Assembly (NCBI GenBank): GCA_035610835.1 | Contig: CM069448.1 | Location: 4,775,607-4,839,606 of the forward strand | Length of the DNA stretch: 64,000 bases | Origin: Ophiura sarsii | Taxonomy: Eukaryota > Echinodermata > Ophiuroidea > Amphilepidida > Ophiuridae | Direction: 5' to 3' | In this document: one piece after another, positions 58,515-64,000 of the stretch | Position numbering within the stretch: position 1 is the stretch's first letter | Layout: every line of letters begins with the position of its first letter | The notes under the pieces: generated by a model | Seen by the model: the letters and a program-made list of their open reading frames with translations, nothing else | Database searches by the model: none | What the model was told of the DNA's origin: nothing | Position numbers and translations under genes: made by a program

Positions 58515-59330
58515 AAATCGACATATATCAATTTCCTTCTGTGAAATCGACATATGTCGATTTTTCCAATAGGAGAGATTGTAATCGACATAAGTAAGCT
58601 AATTTACATAAAACCGACATATGTCGATTTAACCAAAGGAAATTGACATATTGTGTAGATTATTTCAAAAGCCGTGTCGAATTTAAGAATTTTGATTGGT
58701 GGCTGAACATTGTCATATGATTGGTTAAAAATGTCTTCAATTCAGAAATTTGTCGATTTCTAAATTGACATATGTCAATTTCAAATGGTGTTGCCAAGAA
58801 TGCGCCCAAAATATAACTGAGTTTTCCCGTGTTATGGTCCTGCATGGCTGTGAAACTACCGGTCAGCACGAATAGTCAGATTTCAGCTTATTGTCGCTAT
58901 GTGCTCAGATATTAACATTCTACATTTGTTCTATATTATTTTGCACCATGTGTTAAATCTACAACGTGCAACAGGGATGTGAGAGAACGAAATGATCTGC
59001 ATTCAAAATTAGTGTGTGCTTCTTCAACCTTGCACCATGTGCATTGTTATTACAACTTCTGTTCTCATGTTATGCACCATACAGAAATATCTGAACTCTG
59101 TTGGGAGTTGACCTTTCTCACCTTCGAAATAAACTAAACCACACACATTGAAGTCTTGCTATGCTGTAAAAATAATCCATGCACTCGGGGCATGCATAAC
59201 AGCTTCATATACATTGGGGGCATAACATATTAGCGTAGCAGGTTTGATTTTTTGGGGCGCATTGGTATCGTTGTGGGTGTATTTTTTTCGTCAACCAATC
59301 AACTGTCTTCAAATTGATATATGTCGATTT
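58515..59330. repeat. Cluster of 20-bp palindromes around CATATG
   Basis: Two perfect palindromes, AAATCGACATATGTCGATTT (58544-58563) and AAATTGACATATGTCAATTT (58762-58781). Three near copies lie at 58515-58534, 58611-58630 and 59311-59330, with several half-sites (TAATCGACATAAG near 58592, TTTGTCGATTT near 58750). The symmetric C/G to T/A change keeps dyad symmetry. They could be sites for a dimeric DNA-binding protein or short inverted-repeat ends. Confidence 0.8.
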
Positions 59331-59460
59331 ATCCCATAATAATTGTTGCGAACAATTTCAACCAATCAGGCATGACGAAGCAGTAAACAGCCAATCACAC
59401 TACGTAAAATATGCACGTGCTTAGCACTGAATAGATATTCTGTTTGTGCTGTTTCGTCTT
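58800..59460. other. No gene seen
   Basis: No coding or RNA signal found. One member of the CATATG palindrome set lies at 59311. Confidence 0.4.
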
Positions 59461-59477
59461 CGCCTTCTTCTTTCTCC

Positions 59478-60610
59478 TCAAGACATTTTTTGTGTCAAGC
59501 CTAGCGCTAAAACTAAAGCAGCTACAGAGTTCATCGTTTGTACACTAATAGCCCATGGCCCGTAGAAATGCCCGTTTGTAGTACCGACACCAGAGGTCAA
59601 AGGTCATGGGCCCCAGAGGGCCAAAGGTAAATATGAGGGGCATGTCTTTTCTCAGCAACTAAAGTAACCTCAGGGCCCAGCCTTGGTGAGGAGATACAGC
59701 TTGAGCTCTACTACATTCACATGTAGGCTCCATATAGGCCCCATAAATCGAAGGTCTTGGGGCCCCAGGGGCCCAAACGTATATATATATATATATATAT
59801 ATATGAGGGGCATGCTTTTTCTGAGTAACTAAAGCACCCTCATGGCCCAGCCTTGGTGTGGAGATACAGCTTGAGCTCTGCTACATTCACATGTGTATTT
59901 GGGCCTAGGGGCCCAAACGTAAATGTGAGCCAAGCTTGTTCTTAGCAACTAAAGCAACCTCAGAGCACCGAACTGGGGGTGTGGAGATAAGGCTTGAGCT
60001 CTTGCACATTCTCAAGGTGATAGTGACCGGCCCCATAGACTATTTTAATTGTTTGTAAATATTAGGGGCATAATTTTTTTCTCCGCAATTAAATCAAGCT
60101 CAGGGTCCAGACTTGATGTGGAGATAGGGCTTTTGTACATTCACATAATGTACTGATAAGACTTCATCCATGACACTGCCAAATTTAGGCCTGCCGCAGG
60201 GCAAAACAGGGCGGGCGGGTCACGGGCATAGATATTCGTATTTGTTCAAATACAACTGTCCTCAAGACATTTTTCGTCAAGCCTAGCGCAAAAACTAAAG
60301 TAGCTACAGAGCTCATAGTTGGTACATTGATAGCACATGGCCCCTAGAATTGCCCATTGGTAGTCTCGACTCCAGAGGTCAAATGTCATGCAACCTCAGG
60401 GCCCAGACTTGGTGTGGAGCTTAAGCTCTACTACATTCACATGTGCATACGGGTCCCATAGGTCAAAGATATCGGGCCTAGGGGCCCAAACGTAAATATG
60501 AGGGCATGCTTTTTCTCAGCAACTAAAGCAAGCTCAGGGACCAGAAGTGGTGTGTTGACGGGGCTTGAGCGTAGGACTTGACATTACATACACTCACATG
60601 GGCATAAATC
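59478..60610 (+). repeat. GGGCCC-rich repeat region, tandem duplication
   Basis: A leader (TCAAGACATTTTT, GTCAAGCCTAGCGC, AAACTAAAG.AGCTACAGAG) occurs at about 59478 and again at about 60253. Between and after are six or so ~120-170-bp blocks with AGCAACTAAAG, CTCAGGGCCCAG, TTGGTGTGGAGATA and CTACATTCACATG. The second leader is preceded by hairpin GTATTTGTTCAAATAC (60238-60253) and the first by CTGTTTCGTCTTCGCCTTC, both like Helentron-type 5' tails. No CTAG end was found. An (AT)n microsatellite lies at about 59781-59803. Confidence 0.75.
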
Positions 60611-61060
60611 ACCCCTTCAGAGCCTTAAATATTTGAAATTTTCGCGCAATATCTTACTAACGCTGAGTTTTGACTCAAATTGTTTTTTAATCGTCTAACT
60701 TTTTCTTTTGGCGAACAAAATTGAAATCCACCGTGCCGTTGGTGAGATAATTAGTTAGGGTCGGCATACAAAAATTGAAAAAACTACCGGGAATCACGGG
60801 ACTGTTTGTACTTATATATGTTCATATGCATATACACAACTAATTAATAACAATTAAAAATATGGAATTGATATTGATACGCAAGAATAACACAATACAA
60901 TCGCGATTCGAACCAGTGTGTATTGCTTTCACTTGTAAGCCTATACGCAATTAAATGCACTTAGGCATATATTCCGTAAAGTCTGGGATATGTATGAAAT
61001 GCATGGATTGCAAAATTACATCTTTTTGAAAGGAGCATTCAAAACAGTGGTTCATGTTCA
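60611..61060. other. No gene seen
   Basis: AT-rich. A GGTTCGAATC B-box-like word on the minus strand (60906-60915) has no convincing tRNA fold around it. Confidence 0.4.
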
Positions 61061-61061
61061 T

Positions 61062-62290
61062 CTTTACCTTTACCTTTACCTAGGCTTCGTCAACCTCTGT
61101 AGGCTGAAGCCCTCTTTCAGCATCTTCCCTCTGTGTCTGTCTTGTGCTTCTCTTGTCCATGTCGTTCCTCTGTATTCAGCTAGCTCGTCTCTCCATCTTT
61201 GTTTCTGCCTGCCTCTTCTTCTTTTGCCTGTACGGGGTTGCCACTCGGTTGTTCTTATTGTCCACCGATTATCCTTTTGTCATGCCCATCTCCATTTCAT
61301 TTGTTTGATTTTGTTGATGATGTCTTTTACCTTAGTTTTATTACGAATAGTAGTGTTCTTTTGTTTGTCTCGTATTGTTATTTTAACATCCTCCTTTCCA
61401 TGGCTCGCTGCGCTACTAGAAGTGTCTGCTCAATTTCTTTGGTTGTTGACCAAGTTTCGGCACCGTATGTCATGGTAGGTAGCACACCTTGTCCTTAATG
61501 TTATTGGTATGGTTTTATCGCATAGAATGGTTTTGTTTCTGTCGAAGCAGCTCCAGCCTGCCTTGATTTTTATCATGACTTCCTCTCTCGTATTGTTCTC
61601 CATTTTGATTTCCTTGCCAATATATTTGTAACTTTCTACCTTTTCTATCGGTTCCTTGTCGATTAGTCATGAATTTCGTTTTTCCTTTGTGCATTTTCAG
61701 ACCAACTTTTCTGCTTTCCGTATTCAGACAGTTTAGTTAGGCGGCCTCCTTTTCCTTCACTGAGTTAGCTAGCAAAGCCACGTCATCTGCGCTGCAAACC
61801 TGAGGTCTGTTTGCCGCTCTCCATCGATGAGTATCCCTCTTCCTTTCATGTCTATCTTCTTGAACACCTCTTCCATTGCAGCAGTGAAAATCTTTGGAGA
61901 GATTGTGTCGCCTTGTCTCACACCTCTGCTGATTTTGATGGGTTTTGAGACGTCCTCGTCGATATGGATTCTCGCTGTAGCGTTAGTGTATATATCCTCT
62001 AGAATTTGAACATATCCTTCATTTATTCCTATTTTCCTTAATGCTAGGAAGAGGTCACTGTGCTCAATTGAGTCAAACGCCTTTTCATAGTCGATGAATC
62101 CGATGCAGAGCTTCATTTGATACTCATTGGCTTTTCAATTAGCTGGCTCAAAGCCAGAAGATGGTCAATGGTTGAGAAGCCTTGCCTGAATCCTGCTTGT
62201 TCCCTTGGTTGGTTTTCATCAAGCACTCTCTTCATTCTGGTTTGAAGGATTCTTGTAAATATTTTGTATGGGTGGGAATGCTTCCTTCCA
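61062..62290 (-). pseudogene. RTE-like non-LTR retrotransposon, 5'-truncated and decayed reverse transcriptase
   Basis: Reading on the minus strand from about 62275: YKIFTRILQTRMKRVLDENQ, then REQAGFR.GFSTIDHL, a one-base frameshift near 62130, then IGFIDYEKAFDSIEH (RT motif A, catalytic Asp). Next come GVRQGDTISPKIFTAAMEEVF (motif B region) and TDLRFA, after which a frameshift near 61790 breaks the ADD motif. VALLANSVKEKEA and GLKMHKGKTKF follow with stops. The tail region 61.1-61.5 kb shows basic stretches typical of RTE C-termini. The 3' end carries three GGTAAA units (61062-61080), like the short tandem tails of RTE elements. The protein would copy its RNA at a nicked target. This copy is dead. 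Confidence 0.8.
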
Positions 62291-62462
62291 TTCCTTGGGT
62301 TCTACTTGTCTACAAATGAAAAATACAAATAAGACAGCTGAACTTGGCGGTACCACCAGCTGTTGTCTATAGTATTAGATCTTCCACCTGCTGGAGATGA
62401 CTTTGATCTACTTCCTGTTAAATAATAAATGACACTCATAAAGCGAAAAACAAAATGCACCA

Positions 62463-62527
62463 TCGGGACTCGAACTTGCCATCTCCGATTTAAAGTCCAC
62501 GAGAAACTCAGTGCGCCACTAAGTCGA
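62463..62527 (-). other. tRNA-derived sequence
   Basis: The minus strand has an A-box-like TGGCGCACTGAG (62507-62518) and a B-box AGTTCGAGTCC (62466-62476) at tRNA-like spacing. Stems pair poorly and the anticodon is unclear, so it is a pseudo-tRNA or SINE head. Confidence 0.45.
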
Positions 62528-62600
62528 TTGTGTGTAAACAACTACTTTTGTGCTTGTTGAACTAAACAGCAGACGATGACGCAATAACTGTTGTCAACTT

Positions 62601-62806
62601 TCTTTCTTCTTTCATTCTGTCTTTCTTTCTTTCATTCTGTCTTTCTTTCTTTCTTTCATTCTCTCTTTCTTTCTTTCTTTCATTCTTTCTTTCTTTCTTT
62701 CTTTCCTTCTTTCATTCTTTCATTCTTTCTTTCATTCTTTCTTTCTTTCTTTCTGTCTGTCTTTCTTTCATTCTGTCTTTCTTTCTTTCTTCTCCCTTCT
62801 TTCTTT
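62601..62806 (+). repeat. Imperfect (CTTT)n polypyrimidine tract
   Basis: CTTT units interspersed with ATTC and GTCT variants. It grades into the regular 14-bp array that follows. Confidence 0.9.
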
Positions 62807-63208
62807 CTTTCTTTCTTTTTCTTTCTTTCTTTTTCTTTCTTTCTTTTTCTTTCTTTCTTTTTCTTTCTTTCTTTTTCTTTCTTTCTTTTTCTTTCTTTCT
62901 TTTTCTTTCTTTCTTTTTCTTTCTTTCTTTTTCTTTCTTTCTTTTTCTTTCTTTCTTTTTCTTTCTTTCTTTTTCTTTCTTTCTTTTTCTTTCTTTCTTT
63001 TTCTTTCTTTCTTTTTCTTTCTTTCTTTTTCTTTCTTTCTTTTTCTTTCTTTCTTTTTCTTTCTTTCTTTTTCTTTCTTTCTTTTTCTTTCTTTCTTTTT
63101 CTTTCTTTCTTTTTCTTTCTTTCTTTTTCTTTCTTTCTTTTTCTTTCTTTCTTTTTCTTTCTTTCTTTTTCTTTCTTTCTTTTTCTTTCTTTCTTTTTCT
63201 TTCTTTCT
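62807..63208 (+). repeat. Highly regular 14-bp array CTTTCTTTCTTTTT
   Basis: About 28 nearly identical copies of a 14-bp unit made of two CTTT and one CTTTTT. All pyrimidine on the + strand, hence able to form triplex (H-DNA). The 233-codon Phe/Leu/Ser open frame through it is purely the repeat. Confidence 0.95.
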
Positions 63209-63278
63209 TCTTTTAATAGCCTTATGTGTTCAGATCAAAATTGGTATTTTTATTTCTGTTGTTGTCTTGGGATTTGTA

Positions 63279-63937
63279 CCGGGTGTCCCTAAAAAAGGGT
63301 GCACGTGTTTACCCAACTTGTTGACCATGAAGTTCTAACATTTGTAGTAAGATGTTTACATATATTGAAAGACCAAACACCTGGCTTTCAGATGCTGCTT
63401 ATTTCATCTGATTCGGATTTGTCAATCCTGAGATATGGACAATTATCTAGAGCTACCCAGAATCGATGTTGTGCCACTTTACAGTTTCAAAGGGTTCCTC
63501 CTAAGATACAACTTCCACTTGTACGATTGCCCTTCACCAGTGTTATGCAAAATAACATTTTTGCATCGAGATTAAATAGGTTTAAATAATAGAATGAGTG
63601 CCTGTGTATCCAAGCAGAACTGAATAGTAAAGATGTTTGTTACATGATTCGAACCAGTCCTTTTGACGAGGTTTCACAAAATGTTTATTGGGCCTACATT
63701 TTCAAAACAAGACAGACGTCTATATGGCTGGATGCGGCCTCAATTCATTAAAAGAGGGTGTTCATGGTCTTAAAATATCATGAAACGAGAAGTCCAGCAG
63801 AATTCACCAGAGAGTTTGCCATTCATTTCCCAAACACTCACGTACCATCCGTGTGTTTTACCATATTACATCAAACTTTAGGTCTTCATGGTCAACAAGT
63901 TGCGCAAACATGTGCACCCTTTTTTAGGGACACCCTG
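63279..63937. mobile_element. Tc1/mariner-type MITE
   Basis: 659 bp with ~55-bp inverted ends starting C(C/A)GGGTGTCCCTAAAAAAGG and including CAACTTGTTGACCATGAAG. TA flanks it on both sides (63277-63278, 63938-63939). The interior frame of 96 codons from about 63299 is unrecognised and overlaps the left inverted end, so probably not a gene. Confidence 0.85.
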
Positions 63938-63939
63938 TA

Positions 63940-64000
63940 TATTGAAGTTAAATGTACGCAATCGGGCAGTCATCAACAGTTAAAACGGAAGTTTAGCTTC
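63940..64000. other. No gene seen
   Basis: Only 61 bases remain to the window edge. No signal. Confidence 0.4.

Noticed and set aside
60895..60985. Possible tRNA from GGTTCGAATC on the minus strand
   Set aside because: Only the B-box word is convincing. No cloverleaf could be drawn.
61020..61498. 162-codon plus-strand open frame
   Set aside because: It is antisense to the RTE-like C-terminal region and is low-complexity Leu/Ser-rich.
62591..63292. 233-codon open frame rich in Phe, Leu and Ser
   Set aside because: It is a direct translation of the CTTT and 14-bp microsatellite.

Overview
The window is eukaryotic, non-coding-rich DNA from an invertebrate animal, probably marine. It has intron-style gene structure, TTAGGG-type interstitial telomere repeats (which argue against most arthropods), RTE-like and other non-LTR retroelement remains, Harbinger, piggyBac, mariner and Mutator-like MITEs, and much microsatellite. 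I cannot name the species. There is no operon-like organisation and no intact protein-coding gene. The one host-gene trace is a single subtilisin-type protease exon at 7.7 kb.

Layout. 1-8 kb is a patchwork of inactive transposons: a Harbinger-type element carrying a broken Myb-like gene and a nested palindrome, a decayed retroelement split by a piggyBac-type MITE, a fold-back element with CCCGGG palindromes, a Mutator-like element with a 9-bp target duplication, then the protease exon. From 8.03 to 52.59 kb lies one head-to-tail array of 30 related units, mostly 1.04-1.06 kb or 1.42-1.47 kb, rich in GGTCA motifs. 52.6-57.75 kb holds a Harbinger-type hairpin MITE, a C20 tract and a second, more diverged GGTCA repeat family. 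57.8-61 kb contains a cluster of 20-bp palindromes and a GGGCCC-rich repeat. 61-64 kb holds a minus-strand RTE-like reverse transcriptase remnant, a tRNA-like sequence, a very regular 14-bp polypyrimidine array and a mariner-type MITE.

The main result is my reading of the array. Each unit ends in a short hairpin, 8-9 bases and then CTAG (once CTGG), followed by T. Many units begin after T or TT with a different, larger hairpin and a CTTT/CTTC tract. In two families the first arm of the 5' hairpin is the exact reverse complement of a 10-12 base stretch just upstream of the 3' hairpin. This is the architecture known for non-autonomous Helentron/Helitron2 elements (DINE-1/HINE type). The array therefore looks like a tandem multimer of rolling-circle transposons that has become a satellite. 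In several places solo 5' ends are stacked one after another, bodies share one 3' end but carry exchangeable 5' ends, and a higher-order order of variants is visible. No helicase or Rep gene is present. Any active enzyme would have to be encoded elsewhere.

Nearly all longer open frames in the array are repeat artefacts that start at TTG or run through microsatellite. They are not annotated as genes.
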